Below, piece after piece: positions 19,399-28,622 of a DNA stretch of 64,000 bases (positions within the stretch are counted from its first letter, which is position 1; each line of letters starts with the position of its first letter). Both the position numbers and the translations under genes were made by a program. The DNA is taken from assembly GCA_964019335.1 (NCBI GenBank), contig OZ025670.1, positions 310,001 through 374,000 on the forward strand, written 5' to 3'. Below the pieces are notes generated by a model. The model was not told where the DNA came from. It worked only from the letters and a program-made list of their open reading frames with translations, and ran no database searches. This DNA is from Diplonema japonicum. Its lineage: Eukaryota > Euglenozoa > Diplonemea > Diplonemida > Diplonemidae.

Positions 19399-20496
19399 AC
19401 CACACTGGCCTCTTTTTCATTTTTTTTTCTCTTTTTTCTTTCAATTCAGCTCTCACTGTGAAGTTTTTATTTTTATTTTTTATGAACTTAAATTTCACCC
19501 AGACGGTGACATTAGTTTGGTGTGCAGGTGGCCCTCCCCCCTTTTTTTTTCTTTCTTTTTTTGAGATGATGGGGTTGCTATCTTCACACCCTCACCTCTT
19601 TTCTTTTATATTTCGACATCACCATCACAGTGAATATTCTTTTTTCTCGGGGGGGGGGGGGGGGGGTTGTAAACTCCCTAATGTCCTAACTCTCTGCAGA
19701 TTTGCCGATTTTTTTTATTTTATTTAAATTATTTTACAGAAGAAGAACATAAACAAGAAAGGAAGAAAGAAAAAAAAAAAAGAAACGAGAAATAAAGTCT
19801 TGGATAACGCGGCCTATGGGGAGGAAAGAAGGTGAAAAGAAGAGGGGGAGGGGGGAAATTTTCTTCTTTTCCCTCTTCGTACTCCTTACCCCCCTTGGCC
19901 TAAGGCAATATGAACTTAGAAAACCTTTTTTTTTCCCCGAGGAAATGACGCCTTTTGTGCACCTTTTTTAACTTGTGCACGCCCTTTAAACGTTTTTCGC
20001 TGGGGAGGACACAGCGACTACAGGGAACCACGGAGTTCTGAAAAGTCTCTAGTATGCACTTCTCAGATCCAGTTGTGTCACCAAAGTTATAAAACTGAAT
20101 TTTCCTTAATCTTGAGCCAGTTTTATTGAAATAAAAATTATTATTTTTCTTTTGCCGTGTTGCATATCCCACTTTTTTTTTTTCTTGTTGTGTGCTTTCA
20201 CCCTCCTTTCTTCTTTTTTTTTTCCAACTCTCCATTTTTTTCTCCACCCCCCCCCCCCTGCCATCTCTTCTTTTTTTCATGAAGGAGAAAAGAAAAAGGA
20301 ATTGGCTTTACAACCACCCCCTCCCAAAAAAATGGAGAAATACGCAAACTTTTCCCCTTTTACCCCTCCCCCCCCCCGCCCCTTTTTATTATTTTATTTT
20401 TCTTCTTCTCCACACCTTTTTATTTAGTTTCATTTTAGTTTTATGCAAAAAAAAAAGAACACGTTCAAATATAAAAAGGCGAGGGAAAGGAGGAAA

Positions 20497-23274
20497 ATGA
20501 GTTTAACATGGGAAGATATGACAGACTCGGAAGGAGAGGAACAACAACAACAACAAGACACTGAAAAAGAAGCCCCAGAAGAGGAGGCCATAGAAGAAGA
20601 GGATGAGGAAGAATACCGCATCGACGAAAGCGACGGGCGGAGGTACTGCGAAAGAGAGTTCGAGGAGTGCTACGGGGGCAAAAAGGAATGGGAAGACGCA
20701 TGGGCGGTGGGAAAGGTCCCATGGGGCTGCAGCTACTGTGGAGTCACAGACGTGGGCTGCGTCCTGCAGTGCGAAGACTGCAACAAATGGTTCTGCAACG
20801 AGAAGACAGGGACACACGACGTGTCGCATGCTGCCGTGCATCTCATGCTGTCAGGGTCCAAGGTGATGACACCACACCCAAAAGCACCTTTACACGCAGC
20901 AGACCTATCATGCCACAGTTGTTCCTCGAAGAACTTCTTCCTCTTAGGGTACATACCCCATGCTACAGACCCGAATGCATCAGTCCTCCTTTGCCGTGAG
21001 CCGTGCCTTCACGCCTGCACCTCTGATATCATAGGTAACCGTGCAGAGTGGGTTCCTTTGATACAAGAGAAACGGCTGCAAACGTGGATCGCTGGGAACG
21101 ACGAGACGAGCACTGCAACATACACGCCCACCCTCAGGGAGGTCAAGGAGTTCGAACGATGCTTGAAGTCCGACCCCAGCACCACTATAAACGATGTGAC
21201 GCGTGCCAAGCGTGAGGAGGTTGAGTTGCCGCTTCACTTCAGCGATGGTGAGCATTATAAGGAGGTTATGTCTCCGCTGGTCGACCTCGAGGCCGCCACC
21301 GACAAGGAGCTTTGCGAAGAGCAGAAGCTCAACAAACTTGAGGTCACATGGAAATCCGCCGACAAGTGTGCTTTCATGATGTACTCGGGTGACGGGTCCG
21401 TACGCATTAGTCGCTACGACATCATCATGCTGCAGAACATGCAGCGCACGTGGAAAAAAGAAATGCGCATCACCAACGTCGAGGACAAACCGAACGGCTC
21501 CAAGCTCCTTGAAGCCGATTCCACCGGTAAGCCCTCCAAACCCGTCCCTGGCCCCTACATCCTATCCCTTGAGTGGAACGAAGCCCCGTTCTCTCGTGTC
21601 CGAGGTGCCATCAACATGTTCGCCACGTCCGAGACAGCCTGCTCTGAGGAAGTCTACCGCGTGCTGCTTGGCCACGGCAGTAGTAACTTTAGCGTCCCTT
21701 CTGTTAAGCCTGTGAAGCCCCCCGGCCTCCCTGAACTCAACCACTCACAGCTGTCAGCCATCTCCCATGCCTTGAAGAACCCCGTGTCCCTTATCCAAGG
21801 CCCGCCAGGTACGGGCAAGACAACGACGTCTGCTGCTGTGGCATACAACCTTGTGCAGCAGCATGGCACTCTTCTTGCCTGCACGCCGTCCAACACTGCA
21901 GCAGACCACTTGGCGGCCACCATCTCGCGGACAGGGTTGCGGGTTGTGAGGCTTCTTTCGAAAGTGAAGGAGATGGAGATGAGCAAAAGCGAGGCCGACC
22001 ACCTGAGCCTCAACAGGCAGCTTGCAGCGTTGGTCTCCGACGCACCTCCCGACAGTGAAGTTTCGCAGCTGTTAAAGCGGCGTGACAAAGGAAGGGGCCT
22101 GGACGGGAAGGAAGCACGGCGGCTGGATGTGCTGCAGGGTGACCTGCAGAGCGAGCTTATTGATAAGGCGGACGTTGTGGTGTCAACGTGTGTGTCAGCA
22201 GGTGACTATAGGCTGAAGGGGCACAAATTCGAGGCCGTGTTGATCGATGAGGCGACGCAGGCAACGGAGCCGGAGCTGCTGGTGGCCATCATGAAGGGTT
22301 GCACGCAGTTGGTACTTGTCGGGGATCACTGCCAGCTGGGACCGGTGGTTGTGTCTGACGACGCAAAGCTTCGTGGCTTGCAGCAGTCGTTGTTCGAGCG
22401 GATGATACGACTTGGCGTGGTGCCCGAGAGGCTGCTGGTGCAGTACCGCATGCACCCATCGCTGTCGACATGGCCGTCGGGAGCTTTCTACGACGGCGCG
22501 CTGCAGAACGGCGTAGCGGAGATGGAGCGCATGGACAGCCATGAGGTACCGTGGCCGAGGGCAGAGCACCCTTTACTGTTCCTGCACAGCACGTCGCCTG
22601 AGGAACTGGCATCAAGCGGGACATCATACGTGAACAGAGCAGAGGCGGTTGTGATCGAGAAGAGCGTGGCGACACTATTGCAGGTGGGCATCACACCGGA
22701 CTGCATCGGGATCATCACGCCGTACGAAGGGCAGCGATCGTACATCAATGCGGTATTCAGCAGAAGCTCCGTGCAGGGCATTCAATCCGTAGAGGTGTCC
22801 AGTGTCGATGCCTTCCAAGGACGGGAGAAAGAGTACATCTTGCTGTCCACTGTTCGGAGCAACGAAGGGCAAGGCATAGGATTCCTAACCGACCCTCGCA
22901 GGCTCAACGTCGCTCTGACCAGGGCGCGAAGGGGGCTTGTCGTTGTGGGTAATATAAAGTCCCTCGGTAGAAATGTGTTGTGGCACAGCTTCTTGCAGCA
23001 CCTGAGTGACCTGGGTGTAATCAGTGAGGGATGGCTTGCTGAAGGGGAGCTCCGTCCTTGCACTGTGTACATCCCTGAGCCACGCGCTCCTAGGCAAACA
23101 GGGGCGCTCCCCACATGGACCACCTGCGACCCTCCCCTGACTCCTCCAGCATCATCTATTGATATCATCTCGCAGCCCGAGCTCGATCTCATAAGTGAGT
23201 CCCTTTCTACCTTGTCTGCAGGACCGCCTTCGCTTGCGTCGTTCTCTACAAGGTCTGTGGTCAGCAAGCGGTGA
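20497..23274 (+). CDS. UPF1: UPF1 RNA helicase (nonsense-mediated decay)
   Basis: 925 residues. After an acidic Gln-rich N-terminus, residues about 79-195 form the Cys/His-rich UPF2-binding domain (CSYCGVTDVGCVLQCEDC, then further C and H pairs). The superfamily 1 helicase core follows: Walker A GPPGTGKT at 435-442, LIDEATQ near 581-587, VGDHCQLGP, QYRMHPSLS near 648, AFQGREKE near 772 and LNVALTRARRG near 802. UPF1 unwinds RNA using ATP and drives decay of mRNAs with early stop codons in the cytoplasm. The C-terminal tail is short, with few SQ sites. The start at 20497 (MSLTWEDM) fits the usual N-terminus better than the in-frame ATG at 20443. Intron-free, unlike many neighbours. Confidence 0.95.
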   Translation: MSLTWEDMTDSEGEEQQQQQDTEKEAPEEEAIEEEDEEEYRIDESDGRRYCEREFEECYGGKKEWEDAWAVGKVPWGCSYCGVTDVGCVLQCEDCNKWFCNEKTGTHDVSHAAVHLMLSGSKVMTPHPKAPLHAADLSCHSCSSKNFFLLGYIPHATDPNASVLLCREPCLHACTSDIIGNRAEWVPLIQEKRLQTWIAGNDETSTATYTPTLREVKEFERCLKSDPSTTINDVTRAKREEVELPLHFSDGEHYKEVMSPLVDLEAATDKELCEEQKLNKLEVTWKSADKCAFMMYSGDGSVRISRYDIIMLQNMQRTWKKEMRITNVEDKPNGSKLLEADSTGKPSKPVPGPYILSLEWNEAPFSRVRGAINMFATSETACSEEVYRVLLGHGSSNFSVPSVKPVKPPGLPELNHSQLSAISHALKNPVSLIQGPPGTGKTTTSAAVAYNLVQQHGTLLACTPSNTAADHLAATISRTGLRVVRLLSKVKEMEMSKSEADHLSLNRQLAALVSDAPPDSEVSQLLKRRDKGRGLDGKEARRLDVLQGDLQSELIDKADVVVSTCVSAGDYRLKGHKFEAVLIDEATQATEPELLVAIMKGCTQLVLVGDHCQLGPVVVSDDAKLRGLQQSLFERMIRLGVVPERLLVQYRMHPSLSTWPSGAFYDGALQNGVAEMERMDSHEVPWPRAEHPLLFLHSTSPEELASSGTSYVNRAEAVVIEKSVATLLQVGITPDCIGIITPYEGQRSYINAVFSRSSVQGIQSVEVSSVDAFQGREKEYILLSTVRSNEGQGIGFLTDPRRLNVALTRARRGLVVVGNIKSLGRNVLWHSFLQHLSDLGVISEGWLAEGELRPCTVYIPEPRAPRQTGALPTWTTCDPPLTPPASSIDIISQPELDLISESLSTLSAGPPSLASFSTRSVVSKR

Positions 23275-23638
23275 TGAAAGGGAGCGGAAAGAGAGGGTTG
23301 AGGAGGTGGGGTTATCTAACCCCTTCCTTTTTTTTTTTCTTCTTTTTTTTCGGTTCTTCGTTTTGAAAAAGGTTCCTTTAAAAATTGTGGAACCCGTCTG
23401 GGAGACCCCTCCTCCTCTTGTCTTCTCTTCCCCCCCCTCTTTTTTTTTGCATAGCCACGACGGGATTTTTTTTATTGTGTCTGAGGGGGAAACAAAAAAA
23501 AAAGCTATCTAACATCATGTTTCTTTTCCCCCCCCTCTCCCTTTGTTTTGTCTTGCGTGCATCCTTCTTCATTTTTTTTTTTTTTTTACTGGACAAAAAA
23601 AAAAGGAAAAAGGGAAAAAAGAAAATAATAAGAAAGAA
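23275..23638. other. Intergenic, T-rich
   Basis: Spacer of T and C runs and one A-rich leader. No gene is seen. Confidence 0.5.
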
Positions 23639-24510
23639 ATGGCAACACCTAGTTTCTCCCGTTTAATAGTGTTGAAGTACAGTGGGCCGCCGCCAAAGCC
23701 GGTAGAAGCTGTGGCGACACCTACCCCCGATGAGGAGTATGAGATTTGTATTGAGGAACAGAAGGCGAGGTCCGCTCAAGCACACGAAGACAGTGTAAAA
23801 GCAAGGGAAGAGGCTTCGAAAACCAAGTCTATGATGGGGAAGCTTGGGGGTTTTACAAAGGTTTTTTTTTTTTTTTTTTTTTTTCAAAACAACAAAATAG
23901 TCGGCTCTGACGACCATGGGTGACGCCGTTGACAAGGCCCATGCGTCCACTGAGTCGATGGCCAGGGGACAGCTTACCTCCAGAAATCAGCAGCAATTTG
24001 TTCAGGAGTTCCCAGCATTGGTATTCCCAGTGAAAATCTTTTCTTTAAAAAAAAATAAATAAAAAGGCCGAAAACTCGAAGTACGTGTGCGCATATGGGT
24101 GCAAAGTTATGCACAGCGGCCAGAAAATCGAAGGGACTGCATTTGTTTGCAGCACTGCTGTAGCGTTTACTAGTAAAATCGGCATTCGTGACACCTTCCC
24201 CCTGAACGAGATCGCGTCACTTTCCCCTTCCGTGGCGCTCCCCACATCTAAAGCAATGAATGGTAAGGAAGACAGCCCTCCTTACATCTTGCCCCTGCCG
24301 CACCCCAGTGTCCAAGGAAACTGTCTGCAGCTCTTTACCACCGACTCGAAAATCATTCAATTCCTTGAGTTCAACGACATGCTCGTCTCTGCCTCCAAGC
24401 AGGTCACCAGCTCTGTTAAGGGCACTGCATATGATAGGCTGTACAACTTCTTGGATCACGCATGGCGTGCGTATGTTCAAGTGCCTCTTGCAATTGATTA
24501 TCTGTCGTAA
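23639..24510 (+). CDS. GRAM-domain protein
   Basis: Three exons (23639-23860, 23901-24020, 24067-24510) give 261 residues. The first intron (40 bp) begins GTTTTT, the second (46 bp) GTATTC. Residues about 108-220 form a GRAM domain: FVQEFPALAENSKYVCAYGC, KIEGTAFVCSTAVAFTSKIG and LNEIASLSPS. GRAM domains are PH-like and bind phosphoinositides or proteins at membranes. The N-terminus is helical and charged. WBP2-like and oxysterol-regulator families share the domain; I cannot choose. The domain begins close to the second splice junction, and without both introns the frame breaks. Confidence 0.75.
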
Positions 24511-25025
24511 AATAAAATAAAAAAGAAAAAAAAAAAAAAAAGAGGGGAGGGAAAAAAAAATGGGGGGGGAGATATGAAGAATAGAAAAGAAGAAGAAAAG
24601 AAAGAAGAAAAAAAAAACCTGTTTCCCTCTTGTTTCTTACCTTCCCCAACCTCCTTGCCCCCCCCCCCATATTAAACTAATACATTTAAACAAAAAAGAG
24701 GGGGGAAAGATGGGGTTTTTTTAGGGGGGTAAAAAAAGAATCCCTTTCTGTTCATGTTCAAGGTGGTAAGTCTTGCGTTGGACGTGGAGGAGGGTCTTTG
24801 CACCAGGTTATCCATGTGTGCTTTTTTTTTTTTTTTTTTTTTTTTTTTTTCCCATGGTGCAGAGAAAAAAAAGAAGAAAAAAAAACAGAATTCTTACTCT
24901 TTTATTATTAAGAACACCCTGTCCCCCCCCCCCCCCCCCCCCCCTTCTTTTTTCTTCTTGTTTTTATGTTCGTTTTTAGTATTTCTTTTTCCCTGCCTTA
25001 ACACCAGAAAAAAAAAGTAGGAAGA
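24511..25025. other. Intergenic, homopolymer-rich
   Basis: A/G-rich then T-rich tracts, with a T run at about 24822-24850 and a C run at about 24923-24944. Ends in a pyrimidine tract and ACCAG acceptor before the next gene. No gene is seen. Confidence 0.5.
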
Positions 25026-25391
25026 ATGGGAATAAAGGCTATGCGGAACGCACCTCTGCTATTCAGCCTCTTGCTGGCGTGCTGCAAGTGTGCTGTGGGG
25101 GATGTGCAGTTTACTCTTGTAACGAGCCCCAGCTACTCTTTCACCTGCACCTCGACTTGTAGCTCCAGCAACTACATGACTACCAGCAACGGGGGGAGAT
25201 ATGATAGGTATATCTACGGCAATGCTGCAGAGGAGAATTTGAAGCAAATCCACGTTGTCCCCTCAGACATCACCTCCTCGTTCTGTGTTGGTGAGATCTC
25301 CACAGAAACCTTCTCTTTAGTCCTCCACAACCCAAGCGGTGACCGCTCAATCGTGACCTCTTTTTACTACACTTCATCCAAATTATCTTAA
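25026..25391 (+). CDS. Small secreted protein
   Basis: 121 residues. The N-terminus (NAPLLFSLLLACCKCAVG) is a clear signal peptide with likely cleavage near residue 25. The mature part of about 95 residues is Ser/Thr-rich with a few Cys (TCTSTCSSS, FCVGE) and strand-like segments (TFSLVLHNPSGDRSIVTSFYY), suggesting a small extracellular beta domain. No family is recognised. It sits at the left border of the PB1/UBA locus and follows a pyrimidine-ACCAG acceptor. Confidence 0.65.
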   Translation: MGIKAMRNAPLLFSLLLACCKCAVGDVQFTLVTSPSYSFTCTSTCSSSNYMTTSNGGRYDRYIYGNAAEENLKQIHVVPSDITSSFCVGEISTETFSLVLHNPSGDRSIVTSFYYTSSKLS

Positions 25392-25458
25392 AAAAGTTGG
25401 CTTTTCCAAGTTAACACTGTCCTTCTTTTTTTTTTAAATTAATTATGTACCGCAAACC

Positions 25459-25472
25459 TGTTGTCGACAACA
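25459..25472. repeat. 14-base perfect palindrome
   Basis: TGTTGTCGACAACA is its own reverse complement. It lies between the small secreted protein and PB1/UBA copy 2. Confidence 0.7.
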
Positions 25473-25504
25473 TGCTTAAGCCGTCCCGTTCACGAAGCTT
25501 TGTT

Positions 25505-25526
25505 TTGTTATATACCTATATAACAA
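25505..25526. repeat. Perfect 10-bp inverted repeat
   Basis: TTGTTATATA, two bases CC, then TATATAACAA. It overlaps a spliced-leader-like 14-mer on the - strand (25537 to 25524). Confidence 0.7.
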
Positions 25527-25759
25527 TATAGTACAGAGTTCGAAGGAGTGATCTAGCCGGGTTACCAGGTGCTTATACCTTGTGGTTGTTGTTTTCCCGC
25601 AGGACAACTACTGCGAAAATAACGGGGGTATCTTTTTCGGGGTTTTACCCCCCTCCCTCCCCCCCCAGTCTGGACTTCTACGTAATAATAATCCCAAATA
25701 AGGTAAAACAGCTTTAACACAACTAACTACACGCGAAAATAAATATCCTGAGAGGAAAG

Positions 25760-26983
25760 ATGTCTATCCAAATGATTGAAGTGCCGATGAAGTTCGAGCT
25801 TGTAAGGAACGGGGAAGTGGTGGAGACGCGGAGGACGCGCCTGGTGAACCCGTCGTTTGAGGCGGTGGCGGCAGTGGGGGCTGGATGGTCGAGGGGGAAG
25901 AGCACGACGCTGCAGTACGTGGACGACGAGGGGGACCTTGTGACGATGGACACTGAGGGGGAGTGGTGCGAGTGCATGCGCTTGTGGAGGAGCGGGGTGG
26001 CGAACAAGGCCCTCGTGGTTCGTCTGGTGCTCCCCTCTCTTGAGGGTGGGAAGGGTCGTGGTCCCTGCTGGTGGAGGAAGGCTGCCGAGAGGTGCAGGAG
26101 CAGGAGCCGATCAGGGAGCAGGAGCCGGGAGGAGCAGGGAGCAGGAGCCGGGAGGAGTAGGGAGCAGGAGGCTGAGAGGTGCAGGAGCAGATCCAGGAGC
26201 AAGAGCCCTTGCAACGAGCGTCAGCAGACCGTCGAGAACCTTAGGGAGTGGGCGCAGCTCCCTACCTTCAGGTCTAAGGACATGGGGGCCGAAGCGGGAG
26301 AGCAATGCAAGGGGTGTGACTACATGACGACTGGTGTGGCACCTGGACACTGCTGCTGGGCTTGCATGAGCGGGACATCTCAGCACGGCCCCATGTGCAT
26401 GAGGCAGCAGCAGCCGCAGCAGCCTGAAAAGGCTCACACGGATGTTGTTGAGGGAGAGACGGCTGTTGAAGAGGCCCACATGGATGTTGTGGAGGAAGCA
26501 GTTCAGGAGCAATGCAGTGGGTGTAATATATCGCTCCCTGAGGGGGTGGCTGGAATGTGTTGCGAGCAGTGTGCGAACAACAACAAGAGGGAAGAGAAGG
26601 AGCCTGAACACCTTCTTTGGGTACCCGAGGTGCCCCCCCTGAGCCCTGTAGAAGCCCTGCTCCCCTTTCAGTCATCTGTCGCAGGGTCGTCTCCTGTGTT
26701 AGTAGATGTGCCTGAGTGCGAAGGGACATCGATCTGTGGTAGTATCGAATCTTTGACACATGAGCTAGTGGACCCTGTCCCAGCACCTGAACTTGAATTA
26801 GATGAACAGGATGAAGTGCCCGTTCCTGTGGAGGTGGAGGCACCTGCTCCTGCGGAGGTGGAGTACGCACAACAGATCACCGCCCTGCAGGGGATGGGGT
26901 TCCCTGTTGACGGAACCTTGCTTGCCGCCCTGAAGGTCAACAACGGTGACCTTGCGAAGGCTGTGAACATGCTGTTGATGTGA
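25760..26983 (+). CDS. PB1-RS-Cys module-UBA protein, copy 2 (no TPR segment)
   Basis: 407 residues. The PB1 domain (1-90) is nearly identical to the other copies but the start reads MSIQMIEVP. The RS tract is enlarged by internal repeats of the REEQGAG/RSREQEAE type. The TPR-like segment present in copies 1, 3, 4 and 5 is missing entirely. Two Cys/His modules follow: one complete (CKGCDYMTTGVAPGHCCWAC...H-x3-C) and one cut short (CSGCNISLPEGVAGMCCEQC without the H and last C). The UBA is at about 365-407. The 5' leader differs from the other copies (GAGAGGAAAG before ATG). Likely role as for copy 1: ubiquitin-binding scaffold or autophagy receptor, by domain analogy only. Confidence 0.85.
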   Translation: MSIQMIEVPMKFELVRNGEVVETRRTRLVNPSFEAVAAVGAGWSRGKSTTLQYVDDEGDLVTMDTEGEWCECMRLWRSGVANKALVVRLVLPSLEGGKGRGPCWWRKAAERCRSRSRSGSRSREEQGAGAGRSREQEAERCRSRSRSKSPCNERQQTVENLREWAQLPTFRSKDMGAEAGEQCKGCDYMTTGVAPGHCCWACMSGTSQHGPMCMRQQQPQQPEKAHTDVVEGETAVEEAHMDVVEEAVQEQCSGCNISLPEGVAGMCCEQCANNNKREEKEPEHLLWVPEVPPLSPVEALLPFQSSVAGSSPVLVDVPECEGTSICGSIESLTHELVDPVPAPELELDEQDEVPVPVEVEAPAPAEVEYAQQITALQGMGFPVDGTLLAALKVNNGDLAKAVNMLLM

Positions 26984-27521
26984 CCTGCTGGTCAACATTC
27001 CTTTCTTGCCTAGCTCCAATGGTGCACCAAAAGCTTACATACTAGAGAAAAAAAAGACGAAAAACGAAAAACTGGCAAACCAAACAGGGAATCGGCCCGC
27101 CATCTAGCCACGGGCAACTTTATATTACCTCAGCTTTTTTTTCCCCTTCCCCTGCCTTTTTAAAGAAAAGCAAGAGACTGCTTTAAAAAAAAAAAAAAGC
27201 AATTTACATTTTACAATTTTTTCATTTTTTTTTCAGAGCGCAACACGGGCAACAGCCCGCGAGAATGAGAACAGCCCCCCCCCCCCCCCCCCCCCCCACG
27301 TCCCTCTTGAGATCGCATTGATCTGATTTTACCGTTCCCCCCCCCCCCCATCTGCTTCATTTGAATGGTCACATTTTCTTTTTGGGTAGTAGTTGGGTCG
27401 TGTTGCGTTGTCTCTCCCTCCGTTCCTTCTTCCTTTCTTCCTATCCTATTTTTTTTTTTTTTTTTTTTTTTTTCCCCTTCTCCCCCGTGTCCATCCAGAG
27501 GGCTTTAAAAAAAAAAAAGAA
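26984..27521. other. Intergenic, partly structured
   Basis: Contains short GC-containing islands, including CGGGCAACAGCCCG (a 5-bp hairpin near 27246-27260), a C run at about 27277-27298 and a long T run before a CATCCAG acceptor at 27498. No gene is seen. Confidence 0.4.
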
Positions 27522-28250
27522 ATGCTGAGCCCCGACGAGTCGCCTTGGTTAGAAAACCTCGTTGCGTACCATAACAAACACAAGACTGGGGCAAGTGTAC
27601 ATGATGTAAAGCAATTGTTAGTTGATCACAATGGCTTTGAAGAAGATTATTACAAGACACTGGAAGCAAAGTATGGCGAGAGGCCAGAGTGGCCCGAGAA
27701 TGTTCCACAGAGGGAGGAAGAAGATATGTGTCAGGGGACATCCGTCCAAGCAGGCCTTCTTGCTCAGCTAGCCATGACAAAATCTGTCATCGAAGACTTG
27801 GAAGATCAGCTCAAGTCAAACGGCTCTGATGAGGTATTAAGCTTAAGAAAGCTCCTCAGGGAAAGCCAAGAAAGGGAAAGGAAACAAATACGTCTGAATA
27901 ACCATCTTTCAGAAAGATTGCTCAACCTTACAGCCGCTCTTAGGGAACTGCAAAAGCAAGCCGAGGGTTCACAAGAACCTGAGAGCTTTGATGATGTTGG
28001 GGTAGATGAAATTGAGGCCCCACCGCAAACACGGTCCCTTCCAAGTAGTACTCCTGAGGAGCAAAATGAGGGCTTACAAGAACAGCCTCAGCCTCAGCCT
28101 CAGCCACACCCCACACCTGCTACCGAATACAAAAAGCAAATCGAGTCGCTACAAGGGATGGGCTTCCCTATAGACGACACCTTGTTGACTGCGCTTCGCA
28201 TAACGAGAGGAAACGTTGCCAGAACCGTCGAGATGCTCTTGGTGTTCTGA
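27522..28250 (+). CDS. Coiled-coil protein with C-terminal UBA domain
   Basis: 242 residues. The N-terminal part is helical (ASVHDVKQLLVDHNGFEEDY) and unlike PB1. Residues about 90-155 form a coiled coil (VIEDLEDQLKSN, LRKLLRESQERERKQIRLNN). A Gln/Pro-rich linker follows and residues about 202-242 are a UBA with the MGF loop (ESLQGMGFPIDDTLLTALR). The UBA and its preceding linker resemble those of the PB1/UBA proteins on either side, but the rest is unrelated and the DNA is diverged. It is therefore an older family member or a UBA captured by another gene. Preceded by a clear pyrimidine-CAG acceptor 24 bases upstream. Ubiquitin binding is likely; the wider role is unknown. Confidence 0.8.
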   Translation: MLSPDESPWLENLVAYHNKHKTGASVHDVKQLLVDHNGFEEDYYKTLEAKYGERPEWPENVPQREEEDMCQGTSVQAGLLAQLAMTKSVIEDLEDQLKSNGSDEVLSLRKLLRESQERERKQIRLNNHLSERLLNLTAALRELQKQAEGSQEPESFDDVGVDEIEAPPQTRSLPSSTPEEQNEGLQEQPQPQPQPHPTPATEYKKQIESLQGMGFPIDDTLLTALRITRGNVARTVEMLLVF

Positions 28251-28622
28251 TCCTCAGGGTGTTTCCTTCTTGCTCCACTCTATTTTTTTTTTTTTTTGTT
28301 GGGAAAAGTACTCTCCAAACCTGCTGGGACGCTAGTGGGAACCGCTGAAGGGTGCCTCTCGCCTGGAGAGGTCAGCACCTGGAGGAGTCGCGAGATTTGA
28401 CCGAAACTGAGAGATACCTAGTACTGGCCATACCCCCACCCCTTTTTTTAGGCATGCAGCTTTCGTTTCAGTGAGCTTGCATGTTAATTTGAGTTTTTTT
28501 GAACTCTTTTAATTCTATCCCCGCTTGCCCATACTCCCCCCTTTTTTTAGAGTAGTGCCGTTTTTTGCATTTGGAAAAGCCTCAGAGCACCACAGCTTTT
28601 ATTTCCACACAAAACAAACACA
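28251..28622. other. Intergenic with hairpin
   Basis: Spacer between the UBA coiled-coil gene and PB1/UBA copy 3, with a normal-complexity island at 28316-28440 containing a strong hairpin (28351-28379). Not recognised as 5S rRNA, a spliceosomal RNA or a known ribozyme. Confidence 0.4.
28351..28379. other. Two-step hairpin
   Basis: GGTGC (28351-28355) pairs with GCACC (28375-28379) and CTCTC (28356-28360) with GAGAG (28366-28370), loop GCCTG, with a one-sided 4-base bulge. Candidate small RNA element. Confidence 0.35.

Larger units (their letters stand above)
16401..20496. other. Four-kilobase low-complexity region without recognised genes
   Basis: Dominated by A, T, C and G runs, including A at 16409-16450, T at 18842-18879 and C at 17347-17370. 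Apparent reading frames here are mostly Phe, Lys or Pro runs and are not credible. Islands of normal complexity occur at about 17535-17640, 19040-19160 and 19290-19410; two of these fold into hairpins (listed separately). It could be a boundary or transcription start region for the cluster, but nothing in the sequence proves that. Confidence 0.5.
25392..25759. other. Intergenic region rich in perfect hairpins
   Basis: Normal-complexity spacer unlike most others here. It contains a 14-base perfect palindrome (25459-25472), a 10-bp inverted repeat with a 2-base loop (25505-25526), a GGGGGTA/TACCCCC hairpin (25624-25652) and, on the - strand, a 14-mer resembling the end of kinetoplastid spliced leaders. 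No protein gene is seen. A structured RNA or regulatory site is possible. Confidence 0.4.

Noticed and set aside
25534-25590. Possible tRNA (GTTCGAA-like T-loop box)
   Set aside because: No acceptor stem, anticodon arm or A box could be placed around it on either strand.
28340-28440. Possible 5S rRNA or hammerhead ribozyme
   Set aside because: The GGCCATACC-like and CGAAAC segments are isolated; the rest of the 5S internal boxes and the CTGATGA core are missing.
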